Positions 28,201-37,791 of a stretch of 64,000 bases of DNA are shown here, in pieces. The stretch is taken from the NCBI GenBank assembly GCA_030425505.1, contig JAUIAB010000004.1, forward strand, positions 1-64,000, in the 5' to 3' direction. The first letter of the stretch is position 1, and each line of letters opens with the position of its first letter. The notes under the pieces are model-generated. The model saw nothing but the letters and a program-made list of their open reading frames with translations. It had not been told where the DNA came from and searched no databases. The stretch comes from Bacteroidia bacterium (GTDB lineage: Bacteria; Bacteroidota; Bacteroidia; Cytophagales; Flammeovirgaceae). Both the position numbers and the translations under genes were made by a program.

Positions 28201-31200
28201 TTGCAGGGTTTTATATGGAGTACTCTTTAGATGAAGGAGATACGTGGTCAGTATTAGGGCAGGAAGATGACCAAAACGGAGAAAACTGGTATAATGAAAA
28301 TAGTATTATCCCAAATGAAAACGTACCAGGATGGAGGCATCCCAGAGTTATAAGAACCTATCACCCAACATTTGATTTAAATCAACTTTTAGGGGAAGAA
28401 GAAGTTCGATTTAGATTTGTATTTACCGTTGAGAATCAATGGGGGAATCTAAGCGATGGTGTACAGTTAGACAATTTTAAAATACATGGACCAATAGCTC
28501 CCCCTAATGAGTTACCAGAACTTACTATTAATATTAATACATCCGTAGATGAAGGAAACCAAATAGTAATAGGAGAGCAAAAAATATCTGCGAATGATCC
28601 TGATGGAGAAAATGGCAATCTTACCTTTACTTTGGTATCTATTTCCCAAAATGGAGATCTTTACTTAGCTGACAATGTGCTTCAAGTAGGAGATGTCTTT
28701 ACCCAAAATGACATCTCCCAAAACCAACTCTCTTATGAACATAGTGGTAGTGAAACAATAGAAGATCAATTTGAATTTACAGTTACCGATGAAAACGGTG
28801 GGCAAATTGGTGCTTTCATACACAATATTGATATTAATTCCCTTAATGATAACCCTACTGTGCAAGTAAATGAAGTACTAGAAGTACTAGAAGGAGAAAG
28901 TGGGACAATAAATAACTTAAAGCTTTGGGCAAATGATGTGGACGGTGATAACCAAACTCTTATGTTCATCTTTTCACATCTGCCCACCTTTGGTAGTCTT
29001 TACAAAAACAATGTAAGACTAAACCTAAATGACTCTTTTACAGGTAGCGATTTAGAAAATGGTATTGTAAGATATACCCATAATGGATCTGAAAACTTTG
29101 ATGATGCATTTGAGTTTGAAGTAGTAGATCAGGATGGTGGTTCATCAGGTCACGCTCTATTTTCCATTGAAGTAACACCAGTAAATGATGCACCTACTGC
29201 AGAAGTAACAGGCACTCTTGTAGTGACACAAAACGAAGAAAAGCAAATTCCAGAAAATTTAATTACTGTTGATGATAGTGATGATCAAGCAGATGACCTA
29301 AGAATAGTAGTAACTACTTTGCCTAATTTGGGAGTAGTTATGGCAAATGAAATGGCAATTCACCTTGGAGAAAGTTTTACGTATAGTGATCTTCTTTCCG
29401 GAAGAGTTGAGTATAAAAATGATGAGTTGGGTAATGGTCAAGACGAGTTTTCTTTTAAAGTTGTAGATGCTCAAAATGCTGAAACTCCTATAAAAACATT
29501 AGGAGTAAGGATTCAAGTTGGTAATCCTCCAACAAACATTCTTCTTTCTAACAACTCTATTGAAGAAAACAAGTCAGCTAACAGCTATATAGGAACTCTT
29601 TCTGCAGTAGATATAGATGAGAATGATGACTATGCTTTTGAATTACTCTCTGGAGATGGTTTCAAAATAATAGACAATAAAGTTTATTCTACAGCAAAGT
29701 TTAATTATGAAATTAAAAACCAATACTCTATAGAAGTGAGGGTAACTGATAGCCAAGGAAATGAATTTTCTAAAGAATTAACTATACAAATTGACAACAG
29801 TGGAGATGCCCCATCTGATATAGTTTTAAGCAATAATACAATTGAAGAAAATAAAAACATTGGAGTTGTAATAGGTGATTTTTCAGTAGCGGATGAAGAC
29901 CAAAACGAAAGTTTTATCTTCGAGTTTAACAGTAGCCAATCTAATGATAATCAGTTTTTTAGAATCAAAAACAATCAATTAATAAGCAATGATGTATTCA
30001 ACTTTGAAGAAAAGAAAACGTATCAAATCAGAGTTGAGGCTACTGATAAAGACGGTTTGTCAACCTCAGAGTCATTCGAAATCAATATTGAAGATGTAAA
30101 CGATAACCCTTCAGATATTCAATTAAGCAGCAATTTATTACCAGAAAACAGTATAGGATCATACAATGTTGCTGAGCTAACCGTTTTAGATAGTGATCTG
30201 AACGACAGCCATACTTTTTCTATTTCTAATTCTTCTAAGAATAAGCAAAGCTTTACAATAGAAAACAACCAATTGCTTGCTGTAAAGCCGTTCAATTTTG
30301 AAGAAGTAAGTGAAGTTGAGCTAATACTAAAAGTAGTAGATAACAATGGAGCATCTTTTGAAAAAAACATTACAATACAAATTACAGATCAAAATGATGC
30401 GCCTACACAACTCAGTGCTACAAATAATGTAATTGCTGAAAACCTTCCTGCCGGCATGGTAATAGGATACCTGAATGTTACAGATGAGGATAGAGAAGAC
30501 AGGCATACTTTTAAGTTAATTAATGTAGATGAGGTAGGTGAATTTATAAGAATAAGTGGGGGTCAAATGATTCTTAGAAAATCACTGAATTTTGAAGAAA
30601 TAAAAAACCTTAAGCTTGTTGTAGAGGCAAGTGACAAAGGTCAACAAACTATTACTCAAAATATTTTATTAGAAGTAATTGATCAAAATGATGCGCCTAC
30701 TAACCTAGTGCTTTCAAACAACACAATTGATGAAAATGTAGAACAAAAAACATTAATCGGCACTTTAGAAGTAGAAGATGAAGATATTAATGATAAACAT
30801 CAATTTATACTTCGTGCTGATACCTTTGCTCAACAACATATCTCCATTGAAGGCAATAAGGTTTATGCCATAAAAGCTTTCAACTATGAAAAACTTAACT
30901 CTTTAAGCTTTAGTGTTGAGGTAAAAGATAGAAATAACGAAAAGCTAGTAAGAGAGTTTTATCTTCAAATAAACGACCAAAATGATGCTCCAACAGACTT
31001 ACTAGTAACAGAGCATGAAGTAGTTGAAGGCATAGGTGTAGAAACAGTAATTTCAAACTTAAAAGTCATTGATGAAGATGTAAATGAAGATTATACCTTT
31101 ACACTATCTGGCGATGATGCAGACTGGGTAGTTGTAGAAAACGGGCAAATTATATTAAAGAAAGAGTTAGACTTTGAGAGTAAAGAAGCATTAAATTTTA

Positions 31201-32621
31201 CTATTAGCGTAGAAGATATCCTAGGAAGGAAAATCAAAAAGAATATCACTATACAAGTTAGAGATAAAAATGAGCCTCCAAGACTTGACCTTATATCTGA
31301 AATCACATTAAATGAAGAAGAAGGTCTTGAAGTAGAAAGAGCTATTAAAGTATCTGACCCTGAAACGGAAGCTGATGAGTTAGTAGTAGTTGTTCTTCCA
31401 CAAAATCAGGCAATTATATCTTCTTCTGACATCCATGCTTCAGAAGAAGGAGAGGAAAGAGATCTTAACATAATTAAAGCTTCTCGCGCAGGAATCACAA
31501 AAGTTATAGTCTCTGTTTTTGATGGCGAGCTTACTTCTAGTGGAACAATAGATGTAAAAGTTAATGCAAGACCAAGAATCAAGTCTATTCCTGAGTTTTA
31601 TGCTTGTGCAAACGATAATGTATATACTTTAGATGTAGACTCTTTGGTTTCAGATATTGATCACACATTTGAGCAACTTAGCCTAAATATTAGAGTCGAT
31701 TCACTTTCTAGTCAGTTAAGTGGAGAAGAGCTGGTTACATCTTATTCTTTTGATAGAAAAACAGTTTACCTAAATACAAATGCTACTTCTGTAGGAGTAA
31801 TGAAGTTAACCCTTATTGCTAAAGACCCTCTAAATGCATCTTCAGAGAGGTCTTTCTACATCAATATAAAAGCTCCAGTAAAACCAAGTTTTGAAAAAGC
31901 TCCTTTGTGTGAAGAATTTGCTTTTGAGTTTACAGATAACACTATCTTAAACCAGGATGCAGTAGCAGCTGTAATGTGGGACTTTGACAACAACGGTACT
32001 TTTGAGGCAGAAGGATTTACAGCCGTACATGCATTCCTAAGACCAGGAAGGTTTAGAGTAGGTCAAAAGATTTTTACAGAAAATGGCTGTTCTGGAGTAA
32101 CATATAGCTACATCAATATTGCTGACTTACCTACTGTAACTATAGACCAAATAGGATACCGCTTAGAGGCACTAGCTTCTAATAATAGTCAGCAACTAAA
32201 CTGGTACTTAGATGGCAAGCTACTAGAAGATGTGGACAGTATACCAGAAATACATTATGCTAAGCTGCCAGGAGTTTATACGGTAGGCGCTGTAAATGCT
32301 AATGGATGTGAAACACTATCAGAGCCAGTAGTAATAGATAAAGAAAATCAGGAAACAGAAGACATTTCTTCTCTTCTCACTATTTTCCCTAACCCAGCTA
32401 GAGAGTCATTAACCATAAAGCTTGGTTATATGATTCAAAAAGAGCCATTGAAAGTAAGAATATCTAATATGTCAGGAGCTATCGTATTTGATGGCAATGA
32501 CGATAAAGAATTTGGATTTTACCAAAAGAAAGTAAATGTCTCAAATCTTCCAACAGGTACGTATGCTATACGGCTGGAGTTTGATGATAAGGTAGCAACG
32601 CAATTATTCAACATTTACTAG
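25218..32621 (+). CDS. Giant T9SS-secreted multi-domain protein (BNR propeller, PKD, CSPG, cadherin)
   Basis: A 2467-residue exported protein, probably a surface adhesin or polymer-binding factor. Order: signal peptide (1-21); a sortilin/BNR-type propeller region (about 110-815) with repeated STNGGDTW, STDNGDTW and TQDGGQNW boxes; PKD (about 820-905, WAWDFNNDG); a MAM/jelly-roll-like segment (about 910-1095); three CSPG/cadherin-like repeats (about 1099-1435, each with LSYEHSG- or VRYTHNG-like cores); six cadherin repeats of about 98 residues (1435-2020, each starting like LSNNTIEEN); two further Ig-like segments; a second PKD (about 2220-2305, VMWDFDNNG); and a type A T9SS sorting domain (about 2387-2467, IFPNPARESLTIKL). 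No enzyme domain seen. Followed by a strong terminator. Confidence 0.9.
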   Translation: MKCHFYKFVLLLTLFLVLKGSQDDLTLSQTNHLKYESFISSHKYNTREILTKAELKKLPKKDRPDLAIEQDYLMTVDPSTGSVPRDRALTAYQKTKFNFQNRNILQRAIADVEWEERGPNNVGGRTRAIAYDLNDNNRMKVWAGGVSGGLWFNNDISDEHSQWQRVDDFWSNIAISTISIDPQNKNNIYVGTGEGFYNYDALRGGGIWKSNNGGQTWQHIASTTDDANLEDFVYVQKVFVRSNGDILAATRGRYINRGGIMRSTNGGDTWEKVLAPMDNIGPEGNLVHNNRFYDWAVDIEEATNGDLYATFGIYSEGKIFRSTDNGDTWLDVTPENNGSRIEIAIAPSQSNTTETTILYAVASTPYWVSSGSEDVQWIKKSTDGGQTWNDIVIPPYYEQNCTPSNTKHFTRGQAWYNLALAVHPTNPDIVVMGGIDLFQTQDGGQNWELISYWTGRCNKPNVHADQHAIIFNDVNNNEIIVANDGGVYLGSNIGTNQSPSFKVRNNGYNITQFYSCAALNEIGSNYFLAGTQDNGTQRFSAEGINSTQEVTGGDGGFCFIDQDQSSLQITSYVQNNYYLSTNGGQNFGYINLGALSTKGRFINPADYDNQTNTLFSAGNKNELIKISGIGGNLSVSEFRLNFRDKLSAIRANTYTDGRIFVGTGGGRVFSVDQVDGNRPRIREISRNLRAFGYVSSIDLGTSDDEMIVTLSNYGVKSVWYTTDGGSRWTCKDENGHGLPDIPVRWALFNPENTKQVLLATEVGVWSTDDITANNPEWEATNEGLANVRCDMLKYRTSDKMVVIATHGRGLYTTDVFSAPVPNFEAERTEWFANKPLQFEDLSLMALDWAWDFNNDGIIDSELQHPSHTFSEPGIYTVTLHINGRGFNETKESYIQIHPEPSIPYFADFENNGQGFYPYALVGDDKGWEYGAASSENYNAALNTATIEGIASWVTDLDAQHAFGVTQVLETPPFSFTDLEGKYLLEFDYRALFADFAGFYMEYSLDEGDTWSVLGQEDDQNGENWYNENSIIPNENVPGWRHPRVIRTYHPTFDLNQLLGEEEVRFRFVFTVENQWGNLSDGVQLDNFKIHGPIAPPNELPELTININTSVDEGNQIVIGEQKISANDPDGENGNLTFTLVSISQNGDLYLADNVLQVGDVFTQNDISQNQLSYEHSGSETIEDQFEFTVTDENGGQIGAFIHNIDINSLNDNPTVQVNEVLEVLEGESGTINNLKLWANDVDGDNQTLMFIFSHLPTFGSLYKNNVRLNLNDSFTGSDLENGIVRYTHNGSENFDDAFEFEVVDQDGGSSGHALFSIEVTPVNDAPTAEVTGTLVVTQNEEKQIPENLITVDDSDDQADDLRIVVTTLPNLGVVMANEMAIHLGESFTYSDLLSGRVEYKNDELGNGQDEFSFKVVDAQNAETPIKTLGVRIQVGNPPTNILLSNNSIEENKSANSYIGTLSAVDIDENDDYAFELLSGDGFKIIDNKVYSTAKFNYEIKNQYSIEVRVTDSQGNEFSKELTIQIDNSGDAPSDIVLSNNTIEENKNIGVVIGDFSVADEDQNESFIFEFNSSQSNDNQFFRIKNNQLISNDVFNFEEKKTYQIRVEATDKDGLSTSESFEINIEDVNDNPSDIQLSSNLLPENSIGSYNVAELTVLDSDLNDSHTFSISNSSKNKQSFTIENNQLLAVKPFNFEEVSEVELILKVVDNNGASFEKNITIQITDQNDAPTQLSATNNVIAENLPAGMVIGYLNVTDEDREDRHTFKLINVDEVGEFIRISGGQMILRKSLNFEEIKNLKLVVEASDKGQQTITQNILLEVIDQNDAPTNLVLSNNTIDENVEQKTLIGTLEVEDEDINDKHQFILRADTFAQQHISIEGNKVYAIKAFNYEKLNSLSFSVEVKDRNNEKLVREFYLQINDQNDAPTDLLVTEHEVVEGIGVETVISNLKVIDEDVNEDYTFTLSGDDADWVVVENGQIILKKELDFESKEALNFTISVEDILGRKIKKNITIQVRDKNEPPRLDLISEITLNEEEGLEVERAIKVSDPETEADELVVVVLPQNQAIISSSDIHASEEGEERDLNIIKASRAGITKVIVSVFDGELTSSGTIDVKVNARPRIKSIPEFYACANDNVYTLDVDSLVSDIDHTFEQLSLNIRVDSLSSQLSGEELVTSYSFDRKTVYLNTNATSVGVMKLTLIAKDPLNASSERSFYINIKAPVKPSFEKAPLCEEFAFEFTDNTILNQDAVAAVMWDFDNNGTFEAEGFTAVHAFLRPGRFRVGQKIFTENGCSGVTYSYINIADLPTVTIDQIGYRLEALASNNSQQLNWYLDGKLLEDVDSIPEIHYAKLPGVYTVGAVNANGCETLSEPVVIDKENQETEDISSLLTIFPNPARESLTIKLGYMIQKEPLKVRISNMSGAIVFDGNDDKEFGFYQKKVNVSNLPTGTYAIRLEFDDKVATQLFNIY

Positions 32622-32646
32622 TGTGTGTGTTTTCCCTAAAAAAGAA

Positions 32647-32672
32647 AAAGGCTGCAAGTGTGCGCAGCCTTT
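32647..32672. terminator. Strong bidirectional intrinsic terminator
   Basis: Perfect 9-bp stem AAAGGCTGC/GCAGCCTTT with an 8-nt loop, followed by TTCTTCTTTT on the plus strand and preceded by an A-rich run that gives a T-tract on the minus strand. It ends both the giant gene (25218-32621) and the convergent kdsD. Confidence 0.9.
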
Positions 32673-32681
32673 CTTCTTTTA

Positions 32682-33632
32682 TCAAACCTGATAAATCTGT
32701 AATACTCCTACAGTTTTAGCCTTCTCCGTCACCACCAAAGACGTAATCTTAAACTCTTGAAAAAGCTTTTCTGCATCGATAAGTTTGGCATTAATATCAA
32801 TTGTTTTAGGAGAGGTAGATATATAATTAGATATTGGTATATCCGATAAGTTATCATTCATTTGCCACGCTCTTCTCAAATCACCGTCGGTAATTACCCC
32901 TAAAAATTTTGCCTCTTCCATTACCAAAGCCATTCCCAACTTACTTTTAGTCATCGTCAGAATAAGCTCTTTAAAAGGAATATTAAGGCTTACAAAAGGT
33001 AAGTTGTCTTTAACCATCACCTCTCCTACCCTGGTTAGCAGCTTTCTACCTAATTTGCCTCCTGGGTGAAACCTGGCAAACTGTTCTGCTTTAAAGCCCC
33101 TAGCATTCATCAAAGCTACTGCAAGAGCATCTCCCATTGCAAGTGTAGCAGTAGTAGAAGCAGTTGGAGCAAGCTCCAGAGGACATGCTTCTCTTTCTAC
33201 TGAAACATCTAAAAAAACATCTGCATTTTTTGCTAATGTAGATTCCCTATTGCCAGAAAGAGCAATAAACAAATTCTTATTTTCTCTTAAAAAAGGGATC
33301 ATCTTTACTATTTCCTCTGTATCCCCAGAGTTGGATATGCCTATAAAAATATCCTCAGAAGAAATCATACCTAAATCTCCATGAAATGCCTCTGCCGGGT
33401 GAATAAAAAAACTTCGAGTGCCAGTACTGGCAAGCGTGGCAGCAATTTTTTTACCTATATGACCAGACTTTCCCATACCACAGACTATTACCCGACCTTT
33501 ACTTTCCAAAATTAAACGAACTGCTTTCACAAACGAATCATCTATCTTTGCTATGAGGTTTAATATTCCATCAGCTTCAATTCTGAAAACGTCTTTTGCA
33601 GTAGAGAGTATATGATTTAAGTTTGATGACAT
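32682..33632 (-). CDS. kdsD: Arabinose-5-phosphate isomerase (KpsF/GutQ/KdsD family)
   Basis: A 316-residue sugar-phosphate isomerase interconverting ribulose 5-phosphate and arabinose 5-phosphate, the first step towards Kdo for LPS. SIS domain (about 40-175): VCGMGKSGHIGKKIAATLAS, FFIHPAEAFHGDLGMI, SGDTEEI. A family-specific HPGGKLGRKLL links to two CBS domains (about 200-316) with ITDGDLRRAW. Start ATG at 33632. Single gene; the divergent neighbour carries leader element D. Confidence 0.94.
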   Translation of the reverse strand: MSSNLNHILSTAKDVFRIEADGILNLIAKIDDSFVKAVRLILESKGRVIVCGMGKSGHIGKKIAATLASTGTRSFFIHPAEAFHGDLGMISSEDIFIGISNSGDTEEIVKMIPFLRENKNLFIALSGNRESTLAKNADVFLDVSVEREACPLELAPTASTTATLAMGDALAVALMNARGFKAEQFARFHPGGKLGRKLLTRVGEVMVKDNLPFVSLNIPFKELILTMTKSKLGMALVMEEAKFLGVITDGDLRRAWQMNDNLSDIPISNYISTSPKTIDINAKLIDAEKLFQEFKITSLVVTEKAKTVGVLQIYQV

Positions 33633-33720
33633 ATAAACTTATCCTTTATAAAAAGCTTTTAAAGGTATTAAGAAGTTGCCGAAGAGAAATAAAACTTTTC
33701 AAGGAAAGTAAAAAATTAGA

Positions 33721-33814
33721 TGAACAAACCTTGTCTGATTTAAAACTAAGACACACACGAAGCAATAATTAAGATGTGTGGCAATAATCTAGACAGGACA
33801 CAAATTTTAAACAC
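33721..33814 (+). repeat. Dispersed leader element, copy D (before M16 peptidase)
   Basis: The most diverged copy. The palindrome is broken (CAAACCTTGTCTG), and the left outer arm reads TTTAAAACT. The inner stem is kept as CACACA/TGTGTG. The final CACAAATTTTAAACAC before the ATG at 33815 is identical to copies A, C and E. A TAA lies in the downstream gene's frame just 5' of TCTAGACAGGACAC, so this leader cannot be an N-terminal extension. Confidence 0.85.
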
Positions 33815-35050
33815 ATGACAGACTACAGCATAAAAACTTTACCCAACGATATAAGAGTCATTTACCAAGAAAACACTAACACCAAGTTATTTCATGCTGC
33901 AGTAATGCTAGACATCGGAAGTAGAGATGAAGACGATCACCAACAAGGTTTGGCACACTTGTGGGAACATATGGCATTTAAAGGCACAAAAAAGAGAAAA
34001 TCACACCTCATTTTTCAAAAACTAGAATCCGTTGGTGGAGAAATCAATGCCTCTACATCTAAAGAAAAAATCTCTTTCCACGGAACTATACTAGCTGAAC
34101 ATGCTGAAAAGTTAATCGACGTATTGTCTGATATTGTCTTTTTTTCTGTATTCCCTGAAAAGGAGTTAGAAAAAGAAAAAAAAGTAATCTTTGAAGAAAT
34201 CGCCATGTATGAAGATGATCCTGCAGAAGTAATTGCCGAGCATTTTGATGAGATTTTCTTCAAAGATCATGCTCTTGGGAAAAAAATCCTTGGTACTCCA
34301 GACACACTTTCCTCTTTTTCAAGAGAGAGTATTGTTGACTTTATTGAAGGCAACCTCAACACTTCTAAAATCATTTTTTCTGCCAACGGCTCTCTTCCAA
34401 CTAAGAAACTGTTTAACTTAACCGATAAATATTTTTCAGCCATAAATAGCTACTCTCCAAGTAAATCAAGAAAGCCCTATAAAACAGCCTACAGTAGGGA
34501 AAACCTATCTTTAAAAAGAAGCATACATCAAACACAATGCGTTGTCGGAGGAATTGGCACTTCTATACTAGATCCTGATTTCGTTCCATTATCTCTACTA
34601 ATTCACCTACTTGGCGGCTCAATGATGAGTTCCAAGCTTAATGTTGCTTTGAGAGAAAAAAGAGGATTGGTCTACGATGTTCAGGCTGTTTTACAGTCTT
34701 ACACAGACACTGGGTGTTATACTATACAGTTCGCTACTGATCCCAAAAACACCAACAGGTGTGTTCAATCTATTAAAAAAGAAATTTCTACTCTTAGGAA
34801 ACAACCCCTAGGCAACATACAATTGTATCGCTTAAAACAGCAGGTTAAAGGAATGCTAGCCCTATCGCAAGAAAATGACGTTGGAGTAATGCTGGGAAGA
34901 GCGAGGCAACTATTAGATAGGAATGAAATCAAACCTATTGATGCAATATTTAAAGAAATAGAAGCCATTGACAGCAAAAAACTAATAGATACAGCAAACA
35001 AATATTTAGATTCCGATAACTGTATTTATCTGATGCATGTCCCCAATTAA
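33815..35050 (+). CDS. M16-family zinc metallopeptidase
   Basis: Processing-peptidase-like zinc protease of 411 residues with a single pair of M16 domains, no signal peptide. The inverted zinc motif is HLWEHMAFKGT (HxxEH; more commonly HFLEH) near residue 50, with the third ligand in EKEKKVIFEEIAMYEDDP about 77 residues later. The C-terminal M16_C domain has RGLVYDVQA (RxxxY-type glycine-rich segment). It begins at the ATG that terminates leader element D. Substrate unknown; probably cytoplasmic peptide turnover or processing. Confidence 0.92.
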   Translation: MTDYSIKTLPNDIRVIYQENTNTKLFHAAVMLDIGSRDEDDHQQGLAHLWEHMAFKGTKKRKSHLIFQKLESVGGEINASTSKEKISFHGTILAEHAEKLIDVLSDIVFFSVFPEKELEKEKKVIFEEIAMYEDDPAEVIAEHFDEIFFKDHALGKKILGTPDTLSSFSRESIVDFIEGNLNTSKIIFSANGSLPTKKLFNLTDKYFSAINSYSPSKSRKPYKTAYSRENLSLKRSIHQTQCVVGGIGTSILDPDFVPLSLLIHLLGGSMMSSKLNVALREKRGLVYDVQAVLQSYTDTGCYTIQFATDPKNTNRCVQSIKKEISTLRKQPLGNIQLYRLKQQVKGMLALSQENDVGVMLGRARQLLDRNEIKPIDAIFKEIEAIDSKKLIDTANKYLDSDNCIYLMHVPN

Positions 35051-35146
35051 ATACTACTCCAAAATAACAGCAAAATATTCATTATTTTTATGAAAGTATT
35101 TGTTACAGGTAAATAACTCAAAAACAATTAATCAACATTTTAAATA

Positions 35147-35746
35147 ATGAATTTCCACTTTTCAAATACCTTTTCAGTAAATAGAATAAAAGCCTTTATA
35201 GGTATTCTTACCACTTTAATTGCACTTGGGATTATCAGCTGCTACCCTGAACCAGACTTTGATAATAGCCCATCGATTTCTTTAGAAAGTGTTTCTAGAA
35301 AAGCAAAGCAAGAAAAAATTGATTCTGTAATAATTGTTGTAGCATTTCAAGATGGCAATGGAGATTTGGGTTTAAGCGGTAGCGAAACAGATCCAAAATT
35401 TTCAGAGAGAACTCCTGAGGGAGAATTCAATAAATTCTTCCATAATTTTTTTATTGAGATAAAAAGAAAAAATGAAAATGGAGATTTAGAAGACATTGTA
35501 TTCCCTGATAATCAAGGCTTTGACGGAAGGTTTCCAATTTTGAATAGAGACATAGATAACCCAAGTCGACTTGGAAAAGAAAGAGCATTAGAAGGTAATA
35601 TTAGATACGGGTTTGAGCTGTTCTATGATTTCTTGGGCTCACCCATTCACGAAGGTGATCAATTAGTATTTGAAGTGCACATTGCAGACAGAGATTTAAA
35701 TACAAGCAATGAAATAACTACTCCAGAAATAGTAGTTGGAGAATAG
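35147..35746 (+). CDS. Lipoprotein of unknown function
   Basis: A 199-residue exported protein with a lipobox (GIISC, Cys about 34) after a hydrophobic signal. The mature part is acidic and contains FQDGNGDLGLSGSETDP, an Asp/Asn/Gly run that might bind calcium, and a conserved-looking end (LVFEVHIADRDLNTSNEI). I recognise the general type (small lipoproteins of Cytophagales) but cannot assign a function. Its stop codon is 2 bp from the convergent porin stop, so no spacer terminator. Confidence 0.7.
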   Translation: MNFHFSNTFSVNRIKAFIGILTTLIALGIISCYPEPDFDNSPSISLESVSRKAKQEKIDSVIIVVAFQDGNGDLGLSGSETDPKFSERTPEGEFNKFFHNFFIEIKRKNENGDLEDIVFPDNQGFDGRFPILNRDIDNPSRLGKERALEGNIRYGFELFYDFLGSPIHEGDQLVFEVHIADRDLNTSNEITTPEIVVGE

Positions 35747-35748
35747 GT

Positions 35749-37791
35749 CTAGTCAAATAAAAGCCAGTGAATCCCAAACTCGAACTGTCTTCCCTGACCC
35801 ATGTAGTTTGGTGTGCTGAAGTATCCCTTACCAAATAAACCCTGAGCTACGTTGGCAACTTTGAGAAACATACGTACTCGGTTAACTCTGTAATTGAAAA
35901 AGAAGTCTACATGCAAGTAGTCGCCTAACTCCTGCTGGTTTTGTAAATAAAACTGTTGCGTAACTGGCATATAAGCATTTGCAAAAAACGTGGACTTCCA
36001 GTGGAAATCAAATCCTATTTGAGAAAAAAGGAGGTTGCGAAACAAAGGCTTTTCAAAGCAAATTGTATAGTTAGCAAAGTACTCAGGAAGCCGAAGAACT
36101 TCACTCTGATCATTCTGCGTATAAATAAATTTACCTACCTGCCGTATATGCCATAGTTTAATATTAAAATCTAAACCAACTCTAGTAAACTCTAAAGCTT
36201 CATTGAACTGCTGAGGGGCAGCTAGCGTATCAAAGTACGTATAATTTGTAATCGTATTTCTTTCAAAAAATGGACTTATATAAATATCGTTTTTATCATA
36301 CGTTAAATTAATTTTCAGCTGATCCGACTCAATATTTTCAAAGCCATCGTTATTCCACTCAAATATTTCTGTCAAATAAAATTGCTGCACCTGAGAAGGT
36401 AGCGTTTTCGACTTTTTGTACTGTATTTCACCAAACTTACTCGAAGCATTCCAACTCATTCTCAGCTGGTCATCATCTAGAGAGCTTTCACTTTCAACTC
36501 CTAACCGAACAAGGTCTTTATAACTCCACTTTAACTGAAGCCCATACGTATTTAGCGAAGGTATTTCCAAAGGAAATCTCTCACTTGACTTATACGCATT
36601 ATTCTCCCTGAAACTTTTCAACCGGTAGTATCCTGCATAAAAAAATGAGCCTATACTCCCTTTCAAGCCTATTTTATTATCTAAAGATGCAATCTGCCTC
36701 TTCAAAGCTAGACTATCAGAAGCTGCTAAAACTTTATCCTGATCAAAAGAGTCTTGATAAAACTGCTGGTTAGTAGTACTAAAAGCATTATCAATATACT
36801 CGTAGTTGTATGTTTTCCTATCCAGAATATGAAAAAGCTGAACCTTGGTAGTATCTAGCAGAGCAAACTGTTGATACGCATGAAGGTTTAATCTTCTATG
36901 CTTTACCTTAGTATCCGTCAATCTGTTATTAAAACGTCCGCTCTCTACATCGAATAAATCCCCAAACGTCTCAGCTTCAGTACCAAGTAGCTCTTCTAAG
37001 TAAATACCACCTGTTTCGTTCATATCATGATGTAGATAATTCATATGACCCAAGAACTTATATCTCTGGTTGGGAGTTAGGTATCGCATATGAAACACGA
37101 AAGATTGATGCGTAGCCTGGTTCGTAGTCTTCCCTTTAGCACTTGGTCCAACAATTAACCTTGAGTTAGTTCTTCGATACTGAAATCCTGCACTCCAATT
37201 AGGCTTAATACTTTGCGCCATATTAATATCGATAATCGCTCTCCCCTCCCCTCCCTGGGCATAGTACCAGTCTGACAGTGGCGATTGAGTATCGTAATAT
37301 TTCACATCTTCTGAATTGAACCCATAGGCATTTACTGAGTTTAAGCCAAAGCTGGCACCTAGCTCATTTTGGAACTCTGGAAATATAGAGCCTATTGCTG
37401 CTCCAACTGTACCCAATCCCTGGCTCTGAAATGCATCTCTGGCAACAAAATTATATCTATGCAAAAATAGAATAGAGGTATCCAATGCATAATAAGCATC
37501 TTTATTTTCAAACCAATCTACCTCTCTCATATACAGTGAAGTAGTTGGACCATACTTCAAAGAAGTGCTATCCGTTTGCTCCAAATCGCTTTGCCGTTTA
37601 CTCCCTCCTGTAAAACCATCCATGTTTTTGAACTTATCCAGAATTTGGGACTCAGCTGGGAAAAAGGATATCAAGAAAAGTGTGAAAAAAAACAATAAAA
37701 CCCCCTTTGTTCTAAGTCTAATTAGAACCCTTGAAAAAGACAGAGTTATATTTCGCAGAAATAAAAAGTACAAGTTCTTGATGTTTACCAA
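35749..37791 (-). CDS. Putative outer-membrane porin
   Basis: Beta-barrel outer-membrane protein of about 680 residues, of the Bacteroidota putative porin family. The N-terminus has a signal segment (GVLLFFFTLFLISFFPAESQ, about residues 30-49). The body is a series of alternating amphipathic strands rich in aromatic residues (for example [25 protein letters not shown] is absent here, FEFGIHWLLFD closes the barrel). The C-terminal aromatic end fits barrel assembly. Start is uncertain: I use the TTG at 37791, which lies inside the end of lptE (7-bp overlap, translational coupling), as no ATG precedes the signal peptide. Confidence 0.8.
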   Translation of the reverse strand: MVNIKNLYFLFLRNITLSFSRVLIRLRTKGVLLFFFTLFLISFFPAESQILDKFKNMDGFTGGSKRQSDLEQTDSTSLKYGPTTSLYMREVDWFENKDAYYALDTSILFLHRYNFVARDAFQSQGLGTVGAAIGSIFPEFQNELGASFGLNSVNAYGFNSEDVKYYDTQSPLSDWYYAQGGEGRAIIDINMAQSIKPNWSAGFQYRRTNSRLIVGPSAKGKTTNQATHQSFVFHMRYLTPNQRYKFLGHMNYLHHDMNETGGIYLEELLGTEAETFGDLFDVESGRFNNRLTDTKVKHRRLNLHAYQQFALLDTTKVQLFHILDRKTYNYEYIDNAFSTTNQQFYQDSFDQDKVLAASDSLALKRQIASLDNKIGLKGSIGSFFYAGYYRLKSFRENNAYKSSERFPLEIPSLNTYGLQLKWSYKDLVRLGVESESSLDDDQLRMSWNASSKFGEIQYKKSKTLPSQVQQFYLTEIFEWNNDGFENIESDQLKINLTYDKNDIYISPFFERNTITNYTYFDTLAAPQQFNEALEFTRVGLDFNIKLWHIRQVGKFIYTQNDQSEVLRLPEYFANYTICFEKPLFRNLLFSQIGFDFHWKSTFFANAYMPVTQQFYLQNQQELGDYLHVDFFFNYRVNRVRMFLKVANVAQGLFGKGYFSTPNYMGQGRQFEFGIHWLLFD

